Below the pieces are notes generated by a model. That model saw only the letters and a list, made by a program, of their open reading frames with translations. It did no database searches and had not been told where the DNA came from. A DNA stretch of 64,000 nt from Spirochaetota bacterium (GTDB taxonomy: Bacteria > Spirochaetota > UBA12135 > COTS27 > JAFLEE01), in contig JAFLEE010000012.1 in NCBI GenBank assembly GCA_017302015.1, positions 25,118-89,117 on the forward strand. Direction: 5' to 3'. The translations under genes and the position numbers were made by a program. Of this stretch, positions 17,324 to 26,800 are shown in pieces (position 1 is the first letter of the stretch; the number at the start of each line of letters is the position of its first letter).

Positions 17324-18514
17324 ATGAGCGACGCCATCGAATTGCCCGAAGTGCCCGAGAAAGCCCGCAGGTCGCCCCGGGCCGTCGCCGGTTTCGGCTT
17401 CTTTATCCTCATCGCCCTCGGGGTCTACGCCTCTTTCAATGCCCTGCTCCTGGGCCTCAACCTGAGGGCGATTTCCCCGGGGGAGGGCGACCTGCGCGCC
17501 GTCATGGTCCTTCTGACCGTCTTGTCCGCCTCGGCGTTCATCGGGGGCCGCTTCATCGAGCGGGTGGCGGTGAACCGGCTCACCCTGCTCCTTTCCGCGT
17601 GGGGATCGTTATGGCTCGGGTTCCTCATCTACGACCTGCTATGGCTTGCGGTCATCCTTCTCGCCCTCCATCTGGCCTCCTTCGCGTTCGTTCTCCCGGA
17701 ATCCGCCACCGCTTGGGGCACCCTCGCTTCCGGGGCCCTCGCGATCCTCACGCTCGCCGCGGGATGGGTGAACGCGCGGCATACGGTCGTTCGGCGGATC
17801 TCCATCGTGATCCCAAAAAAAGGACCCGAGAAGGGCCTGCGCATCGCCATGGCGAGCGATCTCCATATGGGGAGCCTCATCGGCCGCCGCCGAATGGAGA
17901 ATTTCGCCGCCCTGGTCAATCGCCTCTCCCCCGACCTTGTCCTCATCGCTGGGGACGCCATCGATGAAGACCTCGCCCCGGTACTGCGCCAGAATACGGG
18001 CGAGGCGCTTGCGACCCTCAAGGCGCCCCTGGGCGTCTGGGCCTGCACGGGGAACCACGAATATATCGGGGGCGTCGAGCCCGCCGTGGCCTACCTCGAG
18101 GCCCACGGGGTGAAGGTCCTGAGGGATCGTTGGGTCGAAATCGCTGGCGTGGTGGTCGCGGGCCGGGAAGACGCGAGCAGCCACCGGTTCGGGGGACGGA
18201 GGCGGAAGTCCCTCGCGGCCCTCCTCGCGGGCGCGGACGCTTCCAAGCCGCTCATCCTCTTGGATCATCAACCTTCGAAATTGGAGCAGGCCAGGGAGGC
18301 CGGGGTGGATCTCCAAGTCTCAGGCCACACCCATCATGGCCAATTATGGCCGGTGACTTTTTTCACCCGGCTGCTTTTCGAAAGGAGCTATGGCTACCTG
18401 AAGAAGCAGGGAACCCACTATTTCGTCTCGAGCGGCTATGGCACCTGGGGCCCGCCCGTGCGCCTCGGGTCGCGCAGTGAGGTCGTGCTCTTGAACCTGA
18501 GTTTTACGGGCTGA
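17324..18514 (+). CDS. Membrane-anchored calcineurin-like metallophosphoesterase (YkuE/YaeI type)
   Basis: The 396-residue protein has an N-terminal membrane domain of about four helices (residues 22-155) and a C-terminal metallophosphoesterase domain. All five family motifs are present: ASDLHMG (motif I), AGDAIDED (II), TGNHEYIGG (III), LLDHQPSK and SGHTHHGQLWPV (IV-V). Relatives include YkuE and the UDP-diacylglucosamine-type or cyclic-nucleotide phosphoesterases, but the substrate is unknown. A short C-terminal segment, SSGYGTWGPPVRLGSRSEV, is typical of the YkuE-like branch. No SD sequence precedes the ATG. Confidence 0.85.
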   Translation: MSDAIELPEVPEKARRSPRAVAGFGFFILIALGVYASFNALLLGLNLRAISPGEGDLRAVMVLLTVLSASAFIGGRFIERVAVNRLTLLLSAWGSLWLGFLIYDLLWLAVILLALHLASFAFVLPESATAWGTLASGALAILTLAAGWVNARHTVVRRISIVIPKKGPEKGLRIAMASDLHMGSLIGRRRMENFAALVNRLSPDLVLIAGDAIDEDLAPVLRQNTGEALATLKAPLGVWACTGNHEYIGGVEPAVAYLEAHGVKVLRDRWVEIAGVVVAGREDASSHRFGGRRRKSLAALLAGADASKPLILLDHQPSKLEQAREAGVDLQVSGHTHHGQLWPVTFFTRLLFERSYGYLKKQGTHYFVSSGYGTWGPPVRLGSRSEVVLLNLSFTG

Positions 18515-18748
18515 TTTTCAGTTCGGTCCCGGGAAGACCGCCCCGGGAGCCCGGGCGAGGCCCCCGCAGCGCGCAGCGAATTCGGCCATGGGGGTCTTCT
18601 TTCCGCGATTCGGGCTTCCGCCACGGGTGTCGGGAGGTTTTTTAATCGGCCGAAAGCCAATCAGAGCCCTTTTGCCCAAGCTACAGCACTGGGCCGGAGT
18701 GGGGAATCCCGCCCATTGCCCCGATTTCGCTGGAAATCCCGCTTTTCA
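18515..18748. other. Intergenic region before rplU
   Basis: There is no coding support here. It holds a possible terminator at 18615-18643 and several GC-rich self-complementary stretches such as CCCGGGAGCCCGGG. I do not recognise an L21 autoregulatory leader. Confidence 0.5.
18615..18643 (+). terminator. Possible intrinsic terminator after the phosphoesterase
   Basis: CTTCCG (18615-18620) pairs with CGGGAG (18631-18636, one GU) over a 10-base loop and is followed by GTTTTTT. The stem is short, so strength is uncertain. Confidence 0.4.
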
Positions 18749-18778
18749 TTGAAATAATCGGGCTTTGCAGGGTAAAAT
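18749..18778 (+). promoter_or_regulatory. Promoter of rplU-prp-rpmA-glmS
   Basis: TTGAAA at 18749-18754 and TAAAAT at 18773-18778 are 18 bases apart. GGAGA at 18791-18795 is the ribosome site for the ATG at 18800. Confidence 0.5.
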
Positions 18779-18799
18779 CACCGTCTTCCTGGAGATCCC

Positions 18800-19111
18800 A
18801 TGTATTCCATTGTCGAAATCAAGGGCAAACAATATCGCGTCGAGCCGGGCGCCACGGTGCGCGTCGACCATCTCGAGTTGGACAACGACGCGGTCGTGCC
18901 CGATATCAAGGTGCTCCTCCACAAAAAAGACGCCCAAAGCGTGCAGATCGGCACGCCCCATGTCAGCGGCGTCCAGGTCAAAGCCAAGGTCGTCGGCCAG
19001 GTGCGGGGCGACAAGGTCGTGGCCATCCGCTACAAGGCCAAGGGCGGCTATACGAAGACCCACGGCCATCGTCAACGCTACACCCAGATCCTCATCGAGT
19101 CCATCGGTTAG
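18800..19111 (+). CDS. rplU: 50S ribosomal protein bL21
   Basis: The 103-residue protein begins MYSIVEIKGKQYRVEPGATV and ends with the conserved KAKGGYTKTHGHRQRYTQI, the bL21 C-terminal RNA-binding signature. It binds 23S rRNA in the large subunit. The gene is followed without any spacer by the prp gene and then by rpmA, the standard order. The length is normal. Confidence 0.97.
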   Translation: MYSIVEIKGKQYRVEPGATVRVDHLELDNDAVVPDIKVLLHKKDAQSVQIGTPHVSGVQVKAKVVGQVRGDKVVAIRYKAKGGYTKTHGHRQRYTQILIESIG

Positions 19112-19462
19112 ATGATCCAGGTGGCGCTGCGTTTCGATGGGTCGGGCCGCTTGGCCGCCATCGACAGCGCCGGCCACGCCCCCAAACCCCTCCTCATGGA
19201 ACTCTTCAGTCGACGCGCCAATACCTACAACGCCGTTTGCGCGGCGCTGTCGGTGCTCGAGTTCACCCTCGCCAAGGCCGTCGAAGATTTGACCGATGCC
19301 GTTGTCGACACCGACATCCGAAAGGGCCGTTTCCGCCTCGAGGTGAGGTCGCGGGGCAGCCGCCCCGAGGTGCTCGACACCCTCTTTTCCCAATTCACCA
19401 TCGGGCTGACGCTGCTGGAAGCGCGGCACGGCGACGTCCTCTCCCTCCAGCACCCTTCCTAA
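19112..19462 (+). CDS. prp: Ribosomal-processing cysteine protease Prp-like (YsxB family)
   Basis: This 116-residue member of the YsxB/Prp family lies between L21 and L27 genes. The catalytic dyad is present: His22 in SAGHA and Cys43 in [14 protein letters not shown]. In Staphylococcus aureus Prp the pair is His22/Cys34, so the loop between them is about 9 residues longer here. Prp trims a short N-terminal extension from L27 in Firmicutes and Fusobacteria. The L27 encoded next door has no such extension, so the substrate here is unclear. The start codon directly abuts the rplU stop. Confidence 0.85.
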   Translation: MIQVALRFDGSGRLAAIDSAGHAPKPLLMELFSRRANTYNAVCAALSVLEFTLAKAVEDLTDAVVDTDIRKGRFRLEVRSRGSRPEVLDTLFSQFTIGLTLLEARHGDVLSLQHPS

Positions 19463-19487
19463 ATCTCCCCAAGACGCGAGGTCTCCC

Positions 19488-19733
19488 ATGTCATCAAAGA
19501 AAGGTAAAGGCTCCTCCACCAACGGCCGCGATAGCCAGCCCAAGATGCTCGGCATCAAGATCTACGATGGGCAGACCGTGGGCGGGGGCGCCATCCTCGT
19601 GCGCCAGCGCGGCACGAAATTGTGGCCCGGCAGCGGCGTGGGCCTCGGCGGCGATTTCACCCTCTTCGCCAAGAAAGCCGGCAAGGTCGTCTTCGCGTCC
19701 TCCCGGGGCCGCACCTACGTCCACGTCCAATAA
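19488..19733 (+). CDS. rpmA: 50S ribosomal protein bL27
   Basis: The 81-residue protein reads [20 protein letters not shown] at the start, then [22 protein letters not shown], a canonical bL27. The flexible N-terminus reaches the peptidyl-transferase centre. There is no LQFF-type leader peptide before SSKKG, unlike the Prp-processed L27 of Firmicutes. A GAGGT site lies upstream of the ATG. Confidence 0.97.
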   Translation: MSSKKGKGSSTNGRDSQPKMLGIKIYDGQTVGGGAILVRQRGTKLWPGSGVGLGGDFTLFAKKAGKVVFASSRGRTYVHVQ

Positions 19734-19775
19734 GCTTCGCCCGCGCTTCCGGTGCGGGGAGCGGGGAGCGTCTTC

Positions 19776-21602
19776 ATGTGCGGCATCTTCGGTTATCTCG
19801 GATCCCGGCCCCTCCTAGAAACCCTGCTCTCGGGCCTGCGCCGGCTCGAATACCGGGGCTATGACTCCTCGGGCATCGGCTACGTCGAGGGCGGCGCGCT
19901 GCGCATCCTGCGCGAGAAGGGGAAGATCGCGTCCTTGGCCGAGGTCGCCGATTCGGTCCAGACGAAAGCCACCGCGGGGATCAGCCATACCCGCTGGGCC
20001 ACCCACGGGGTGCCCGAGAAACGGAATGCCCATCCCCACCTCTCCTTCGACGGCAAGATCGCGGTCACCCATAACGGCATCATCGAGAATTACCGGGAAC
20101 TGAAGGAGCGCCTCCAGAAGGCCGGCGTCGCGTTCCAATCCGAGACCGATACCGAGGTGATCGCCCACCTCATCGCCAAGAATTACCAGGGCGACCTCTA
20201 CAAGGCCGTCGCCGCGACCCTGCCGCTCTTGGAGGGCGCCTACGGCTTGGCGATCCTGGCCGCGGACGAACCCGACCTCATCGTGGGCGCGCGAAAGGGC
20301 TCCCCCCTCGTCATCGGGGTGGGGGAGGGCGAGATGATCCTCTCCTCCGACACGGCGGCCATCGTGCCCTTCACCAAGAACGTGGTCTACATGAACGACG
20401 GCGAACTCGTGACCCTGCGCCGCGACCATTACCAACTCACCTCGCTGCATGCGGGGCCCCGGAAGGCCGAGGTCTCCTCGCTTTCTTTCGACGTGGGGAT
20501 GATCGAGAAGAAGGGCTTCGAGCATTTCATGCTCAAGGAGATCTTCGAGCAGGCGGAGACGGTCGCCAACGCCTACCGGGGCCGCATCCTCCCGGACGAG
20601 GGGAACGTCAAACTCGGCGGCCTCAATTTCACCGCGGCGGATGCGAAAGCCGTCCGCCGCGCGGTCATCGTGGCCTGCGGCACCTCCTGGCACGCGGCCC
20701 TCGTCGGGGAATACTTGCTGGAAAACCTCGCCGGCCTCCCGGTGGAAGTCGACTACGCCAGCGAGTACACCAGCCGCAATTGCATCCTCGAGGACGGCAC
20801 CCTCTTCCTCGCCATCAGCCAATCCGGCGAAACGGCCGATACGCTCTCGGCCCTGCGCGAGGCGCGCACCAAGGGCGCCAAGACCCACGGGATCGTCAAC
20901 GTCGTCGGTTCGACCATCGCCCGGGAGACCGACGGGGGCATCTACCTCCACGCGGGGCCGGAGATCGGCGTGGCCTCGACGAAGGCCTTCACCTCCCAGG
21001 TCACGGCCCTCGTGCTCCTCGCGGTCTACTTCGGCCGGCTGCGCCTGCTCCCCTCGGAGGACGCGCGGCGAATCCTCACGGCCCTGACGAAGATCCCCGA
21101 GCAGATCCAGCACATCCTCGAGCGGGCCCAGACGCTGAAAGACATGGCCGCCCGTTACCTCGACGGCCACCACGCCCTGTACCTGGGACGGTCCTATAAT
21201 TTCCCGGTGGCCCTGGAAGGGGCCCTGAAATTGAAGGAGATTTCCTATATCCACGCCGAGGGCTACCCGGCGGCCGAAATGAAGCACGGGCCCATCGCCC
21301 TCATCGACGAGAATATGCCCGTGATCGTGGTGGCGACGAAGGGGGATACCTACGCCAAGGTCCTGTCGAACATCCAGGAGGTGCGCGCCCGCAAGGGCCG
21401 CGTGATCGCCATCGCGACCGAGGGCGACAAGGACATCGCGGCGGCGAGCGATGAGGTCTTCTACGTCCCCGAGACGCTCCCCATGCTCGCGCCCATCCTC
21501 AATGTCATCCCCCTCCAACTCCTGGCGTACTACGCCGCGGTCGCCCGGGGATGCGATGTGGACCAGCCCCGTAACCTCGCCAAAAGCGTGACGGTGGAGT
21601 AG
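19776..21602 (+). CDS. glmS: Glutamine-fructose-6-phosphate aminotransferase (isomerizing)
   Basis: This 608-residue GlmS makes glucosamine-6-phosphate from fructose-6-phosphate and glutamine, the entry to peptidoglycan, LPS and amino-sugar synthesis. The start at 19776 (MCGIFGYLGS) is chosen because Cys2 becomes the N-terminal nucleophile of the glutaminase domain; an upstream in-frame ATG at 19752 would bury it. RRLEYRGYDSSG, HTRWATHG, two SIS domains (ACGTSWHAALVGEYLLE, ISQSGETADTLSAL, ALEGALKLKEISYIHAEGY) and the invariant C-terminus LAKSVTVE are all present. No glmS ribozyme-like leader is recognised. Confidence 0.96.
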   Translation: MCGIFGYLGSRPLLETLLSGLRRLEYRGYDSSGIGYVEGGALRILREKGKIASLAEVADSVQTKATAGISHTRWATHGVPEKRNAHPHLSFDGKIAVTHNGIIENYRELKERLQKAGVAFQSETDTEVIAHLIAKNYQGDLYKAVAATLPLLEGAYGLAILAADEPDLIVGARKGSPLVIGVGEGEMILSSDTAAIVPFTKNVVYMNDGELVTLRRDHYQLTSLHAGPRKAEVSSLSFDVGMIEKKGFEHFMLKEIFEQAETVANAYRGRILPDEGNVKLGGLNFTAADAKAVRRAVIVACGTSWHAALVGEYLLENLAGLPVEVDYASEYTSRNCILEDGTLFLAISQSGETADTLSALREARTKGAKTHGIVNVVGSTIARETDGGIYLHAGPEIGVASTKAFTSQVTALVLLAVYFGRLRLLPSEDARRILTALTKIPEQIQHILERAQTLKDMAARYLDGHHALYLGRSYNFPVALEGALKLKEISYIHAEGYPAAEMKHGPIALIDENMPVIVVATKGDTYAKVLSNIQEVRARKGRVIAIATEGDKDIAAASDEVFYVPETLPMLAPILNVIPLQLLAYYAAVARGCDVDQPRNLAKSVTVE

Positions 21603-21605
21603 ACC

Positions 21606-21935
21606 ATGGCCCCGAAGCAGATCCGCCAGGGCATCCTCTTCGGCTCGCTCCTCGTCAGCGGGTCGCTGCCGTTAGTGGGTGTCGCGGCGACCCTGTGGGC
21701 GGTGGGCATCCAGGCGCCGAGTTTCGGGCCGATTTCGTTTTGGACGGCCCTTTGCCTCATGGCGGCCCTGGAGGCTTCCTTGGGGTTTCTCGTGGCCTCC
21801 TGGATGATCCGCAAAGCTTGCGCAGTCAATGGCGATGATTACGGAGAATTGATGCGGGCCTTCATCGTGTCTTTTCCGCTGCCCCTCATGTGGGCGACCC
21901 GATACAATAAAGAGTGGGAGGTGCGGGGGGGGTAG
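21606..21935 (+). CDS. Small membrane protein of unknown function
   Basis: This 109-residue protein is not recognised. It has two clear hydrophobic helices (about residues 7-33, GILFGSLLVSGSLPLVGVAATLWAVG, and 41-65, FWTALCLMAALEASLGFLVASWM) and a short amphipathic C-terminus ending in RYNKEWEVRGG. It starts 3 bases after the glmS stop with normal local codon use, so it is probably cotranscribed with glmS. No motif assigns a function. Confidence 0.6.
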   Translation: MAPKQIRQGILFGSLLVSGSLPLVGVAATLWAVGIQAPSFGPISFWTALCLMAALEASLGFLVASWMIRKACAVNGDDYGELMRAFIVSFPLPLMWATRYNKEWEVRGG

Positions 21936-21956
21936 ATGGAGTCGGGGTTGGGGAGT

Positions 21957-22100
21957 GCTCACGAAAGGTTTCGGTTTGGATGGGCTATTATCAGAGAATA
22001 GGCAGGTGTGAATTTAATATTGGATGTTGACGGGCTCACGTTGTTGGGACGCGCTCACGAATGGTTTCATTTGTGATGGGCTATTATCAGAGAATGGGCC
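21957..22100. repeat. Two ~47-bp direct repeats, 96-bp period
   Basis: GCTCACGAAwGGTTTC...ATGGGCTATTATCAGAGAAT occurs at 21957-22003 and again at 22053-22099, exactly 96 bases apart. An extra GCTCACG sits at 22034-22040. Each copy contains the dyad ATTATC-A-GAGAAT (21987-21999 and 22083-22095). Confidence 0.75.
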
Positions 22101-22182
22101 GATGAAAATGACTTAAGGCGAAGACGGCCCCAATCGCGGCGGTGCCCCCCCGAAGATATTCATCCACGCCGACAGATAGGCT

Positions 22183-22195
22183 ATTCTCGGAGAAT
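22183..22195. repeat. Third palindromic site, perfect 13-bp dyad
   Basis: ATTCTC-G-GAGAAT is a perfect inverted repeat exactly 100 bases after the second site and is preceded by GGCT like the others. A half-site CTCCGAATAGCC lies at 22255-22266 in inverted orientation. The whole 21936-22288 gap between convergent genes has no gene that I can support. Confidence 0.7.
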
Positions 22196-22288
22196 GTTCG
22201 GTCGAAAAAAACTCTGAAATTCAATGGAGCCGAAAGCATAATCCGAATTTCGATCTCCGAATAGCCCGAGCATCGCCGCCCCCTGCTC

Positions 22289-23185
22289 TCAGCCCTTCAG
22301 TAAGTTATAGGTCATCCTCAACTTCTCTCCCTCGCGCTCGTAGATTTGGGCAAGGTCCCCATCCACCCGCACGGCCCAGAGGCCCTCCGTCTTCATATCG
22401 CGCATCAGGAGTTGCCAGCGTCCCTTCCGAAGGCCGGCCACGGTGGGATGATCGCCCGTCAGCGTCAGTTCCCCCGCGAGGGGCAGGCACTTTTCGACGG
22501 GGAGGATGGGGGCGCTACCGAGCTCCGCCGCTTGGCACGCTCCCGACACCGATAGGTCACCGATGGCGGCTCGCCTCAAGGAGTGGAGGTGGGCGGGAAT
22601 TCCAAGGGCCTTCCCCAGGTCGACCGCGACGCTTCTGACGTAGGTGCCGCTCGAACATCGGAGGCGGAATGGGATGCGGCCGTCCACGGGCTCTGAAATC
22701 ACGAAGGCGCCCAGGGTGACCTTCCTCGGGGAGAGTACGACCTCCCGACCGCTTCGCGCCAAGGCATAGGCGCGCTGGCCATCCACCTTCAGGGCGGAGA
22801 AGACCGGGGGAGTCTGTTGGATTTCACCCGAAAAATGCTCGGCGATGATAGCGCGGATCATCGGGGCTTCGATTTTCGGCCAATGGGCCGGCGCGAGTTC
22901 ACGAACCGGTTTTCCCGTGAGATCCCCGGTATCGGTTTCGACGCCGAGGGCGATCACGCCCTCGTAAACCTTATCCCGGTGGAGGAAGTAGTCCTGTAGG
23001 CGGGTCGCTTCTCCCACCAAAAGCAAGAGGAGCCCGGTGGCGAAGGGGTCGAGGGTGCCCGCATGGCCGATGCGCCGGACCCCAAGGGCGCGCCTCGCCG
23101 CGTCGACCATGTCGTGGCTCGTGGGTCCCTCCGGCTTGTCCAGGAGGACGAGGCCGTGTTTTTCAACGGGTCTCTCGTTGTTCAT
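22289..23185 (-). CDS. truB: tRNA pseudouridine(55) synthase
   Basis: This 298-residue TruB isomerises U55 in the T-loop of tRNAs. The catalytic motif RRIGHAGTLDPFATG (Asp46) is intact, preceded by LLDKPEGPTSHDMV and followed by YEGVIALGVETDTGD and FRLRCSSGTYVRSVAVDLG. The C-terminus includes the PUA-like region (LRKGRWQLLM...LWAVRVDG). The ATG overlaps the purN stop (ATGA), so the two are cotranscribed. Confidence 0.96.
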   Translation of the reverse strand: MNNERPVEKHGLVLLDKPEGPTSHDMVDAARRALGVRRIGHAGTLDPFATGLLLLLVGEATRLQDYFLHRDKVYEGVIALGVETDTGDLTGKPVRELAPAHWPKIEAPMIRAIIAEHFSGEIQQTPPVFSALKVDGQRAYALARSGREVVLSPRKVTLGAFVISEPVDGRIPFRLRCSSGTYVRSVAVDLGKALGIPAHLHSLRRAAIGDLSVSGACQAAELGSAPILPVEKCLPLAGELTLTGDHPTVAGLRKGRWQLLMRDMKTEGLWAVRVDGDLAQIYEREGEKLRMTYNLLKG

Positions 23186-23811
23186 CGGATTGCGGGGATA
23201 GGGATTTCCCCGATACTGATACCTGAAAGAACTTCAGAGTACAGGATATGCTCTTCCTTTAAGATGCGTGCTGACAGCGTTTCTTCCGTATCGTCGGGTC
23301 GGATGGGTACCTTCCTTTGGCCGAGAATCGGGCCCGAATCGACCCCTCGGTCCACCCAATGGACGGTGCACCCCGCCTCCGCTTCACCGGCCTCCAATGC
23401 CCTTTTTTGGACATGGAGCCCCGGGAATTTGGGGAGCAGGGAGGGGTGGATATTGAGGATCCGGCCCGCGAACGCGTCCATGAAATCTGTTTTGAGCACC
23501 CTCATGAATCCGGCCAGGCAGATGAGTTGGGCGCCGGATCGTCGAATTCTTTCGACCCAATTTTTTTCGGCTTCCGGGGTTAAAAAGGTCTTTTTCGGGC
23601 CGGGATCCAGGAATTCGGCGGGGATTCCGCTGGACCGGGCGATCTCGAGCCCCTTGGCATCCGCCCGGTCAGCGAGCACTAGGGCGCACTTCACCCTTTC
23701 CAGGGCCCCCGACTGGATCTTTTGGAGGATTGCTTCCATATTGGAGCCTCTCCCGGAGATTAAAATGGCGATTTCCAGGGGTTTTTCCCGCGTCCACACG
23801 AAATTTTGCAC
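23182..23811 (-). CDS. purN: Phosphoribosylglycinamide formyltransferase (GART)
   Basis: This 209-residue PurN transfers formyl from 10-formyl-THF to GAR in purine synthesis. ILISGRGSNMEAI binds the phosphate. The catalytic triad lies in ILNIHPSLLPKFPG (Asn, His) and RGVDSGPILGQRKV (Asp). The GTG start at 23811 has CGGAG about 8 bases upstream. Pairing purN with truB is unusual but the 4-base overlap is clear. Its promoter region overlaps that of the divergent TPR operon. Confidence 0.94.
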   Translation of the reverse strand: MQNFVWTREKPLEIAILISGRGSNMEAILQKIQSGALERVKCALVLADRADAKGLEIARSSGIPAEFLDPGPKKTFLTPEAEKNWVERIRRSGAQLICLAGFMRVLKTDFMDAFAGRILNIHPSLLPKFPGLHVQKRALEAGEAEAGCTVHWVDRGVDSGPILGQRKVPIRPDDTEETLSARILKEEHILYSEVLSGISIGEIPIPAIR

Positions 23812-23812
23812 C

Positions 23813-23840
23813 TTGGGTACTCCGCTTCAATTAATATAGT
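23813..23840 (+). promoter_or_regulatory. Promoter of the TPR-propeller-ParA-cyclase operon
   Basis: TTGGGT at 23813-23818 and TATAGT at 23835-23840, with 16-base spacing, lie 55 bases before the ATG at 23896. They overlap the start of the divergent purN. Confidence 0.45.
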
Positions 23841-23895
23841 AACGACCATCAGGTTTACCCATGATTTTTACGATGAAGCAGGAAGCGGCTCAAAT

Positions 23896-26800
23896 ATGAT
23901 CCGGAGGTTCAGACAGGCCCTTCTCGCCTCCATTCTGTGGATGTCCTGCCTCATGGCCTATGAGGGCGGTTTTATTCCCTTCGGCGAACTCATCAACCCG
24001 TTCCCCGAACAGAACGTGCTCGGGCTCCTGAGCCCCTGGCTGCTCCAGTCCAGCCCCTCCCTCCGGTATAACTCGGCCTTCGCCTCCTTCTTTTCTTGGA
24101 ACGATTTTTCGTTCGCCTACCGCCCAGCCGGTACGCCCGATACGTTCATCGGCGGCGTCGCCTTCAACCGTGACCTCTCCCGCAAACTCACCCTTTCGGG
24201 GAACTTCAAGTTCCTCTCCGTCGATAATATCCCCAGCATCAATACCGGGGCCTATCTCGCCAGCCTGCGCCTGCAGTCCTATAGCCTCACGCCATCCGTG
24301 TCCTTCAAGATTCTCCCCTTCCTCTCGGCCTCCGTCGAGACCGAGCTCAGCACCCTCGAGTTCAGCGGGGAGCGCAGTTGGGATTTCAATTTCTCCATGA
24401 GCGGCGCGGTGGAACTCACCAACCGCCTGTGGATCTTCGAAAAATCGGCCTTCGGCTTCTCCGCCCGAAACCTCATTGGCCTCTTCAATTCGAATACGGC
24501 GGCCATGCAATTCCAAGCCATGGCCGGGAGCCGTTCCTGGGGCGACCGGTTGAGTTACGGCGTCGGCGTCACGATGGTGCCCCTCCCCGGCGCCCTCCGC
24601 CCCGATTTTTTCGGGCTGGACCTCGCCGTCAGCGTCTTCCTCTTCGACCTCTGGCGCATCAACCTCGGCCTCGTCGGCATCGGGGGCGAGGGCATGAGCT
24701 TCAACGCCAGCACCAGCCTCACCTTCAACCAGTTCCAATTCACCTTCGGGCTGCACAACCTGGCCATGAGCGCTTCCGCGGCCACGGTGGATAAATCCAA
24801 ATTGGAACTCCTCTTCGGCCTCTCGATCTTCTACGCCCCCTCGATGGTGATGGACAACCGCAAACTCATGCGCGAACTCCAGAAGGTCAACCAATTCCTC
24901 GAGAGGGGCCGGGCCGAGTTCGAGGCCCGCCGCTACCGCGAGGCCATCTCCACCTACCAGGCGTGCCTCCAGTTCAAGAACGACGTCGACGACGCCAAAC
25001 GGGGCCTCCAAGAGGCCCAGGCCGCCCTCGCCCGGGCCATCGACGGCGGGATCGCCGCCGGGCGCCGGCAGATCGAGGAGCACGATTACCTCGCGGCCAT
25101 CGGTTCCCTCGACCAGGCCCTCGGCTACGACCCCGCCAACGAGGTGGCCACACGCTACCGAAACCTCGCCCGGCAATCGCTCATGGGCGAGAAGAAGAGC
25201 ATCCTCGAGCGCGTCGGGGTCTTCCTCAAGGGGAAGAAACTCGACGAGGCCAAGGCCCAAGCCGACGCCGCCTTCGCCATCGATCCCACCGACCCCCAGG
25301 TCCAGAAGGCCCGGGAAGACGTCGATCGCGCCTTCGCCGAACGGGTGGCCGAGAAGGAGAAGCAGCGCAAGGTCCAGGAGCTCCTGCAGATCGCCGACGG
25401 CGAGATGGACAAGCGCAATTACGAGGAGGCCGGGTCCTTCTACCGCCAGGCGACCAATTTCGGGGCGAGCGCTTCGCTGCTGCGCGAGTGGCTGGAGCGC
25501 TTGGCGGCGCGGAAGGTGAAGGATGAGCGCGACGACCGTGTGAACAATCTCTTCGCCAAGGGCCAGGAGGCCCTCCTCTCCGGGACGAACCTGGCCGGGG
25601 GGCTCGATCTCCTCGCCTTCGCCCTGGTGCTCGACCCTTCCCACGAGGCCGCCCGGGAGATGATGGCCAAGTACGACGGCGCCCGGCGCGTGATGGTGAG
25701 CAACCTCAACGCCGCCGGGCTCGAAGCCTACCGTAGTTCCTCTTGGGACGAGGCCCGCAGCAATTTCGACCGCGCCCTCGCCCTCGACCCGGCCAATGTC
25801 GAGAGCCAGCGCTACCAGCGCCAAGTCGAGGAGACGGTCAACCGGAAATTCGACGAGTTCATGGGGCGCGCGGTGGCCCAGGAGCGCGAGGGAAAATTGG
25901 GCGAGGCGCGCCAGTCCTACCAGGCCGCCCAGGCCGTGAAGCCCGGCGACGGGAAGGCCAAGGCGGCCGTCTCCGACCTCACGGCCCGCATCACCTCCCT
26001 CGTCAGCGAACGGCGCGACAAGGCCCAGCTCCTCTTCAAAGACCGGAAATTCGCCGAGGCGAAGGCCACCCTCCTCTCGCTCACCCGGGATTTCGGCGCG
26101 GATCCCCAAGCCGACGCGCTCCTCGAGCAGATCGACGTCTTCGTCGACGCGGGCAACCGCTTCAAGGAACTCCAGGTCCAATTCGCCAACCGGAATTTCG
26201 CCGGGGCCAAGGCCATCGCCGACCGCATCCACGCGGTGCGCCCCGATTTCCCCGGCTTGGCCGACCTCAAGAAGCGCATCGACGAGGAGTTCGAGCGCGA
26301 GAACCGGGAGGAGAACCTCAGCAAGATCTTCCAGGACGGCGTGGTGGAGTTCAAGAAGAAGAACTGGGCCGCCGCCATTGCGAAGTGGGAGGAAGTGCGC
26401 AAACTCGACCCCAAGAACGAACTCGTGAGCGAATACGTGGAGCAGGCCAACCAGAAGCGCAAAGAGGCCGAGGACCGCGACTACACCGAGGGCGTGGCGG
26501 CCTTCGAGAAGAAGGATTTCCTCCTCGCGCGGGAACGCTTCCAGGCGGCCGTGAAGGCCAATCCGAAGAACGAGCCAGCCCGCAAATACCTCGCCGACCT
26601 CCAATTCGAACTGGAGAACCTCAAGAAGCAGCAGACGAGCCGGGCCGCCGCGTTCTTCAAGGCCGGCCAGTATGAAGAAACCCTCAAGGTCTACGAACTC
26701 CTCAAGCGCATCGACGGGGACGCCTTCGACCAGGAAGACGCCGTCTACCGCAACCGCAACGCCATCGACTTCCTCTCCAAGGGTGAGACCGCCAAGCGCG

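Noticed and set aside
19700-19775. glmS ribozyme leader
   Set aside because: Only 42 bases separate rpmA and glmS, too short for the ribozyme, and no matching core was seen.
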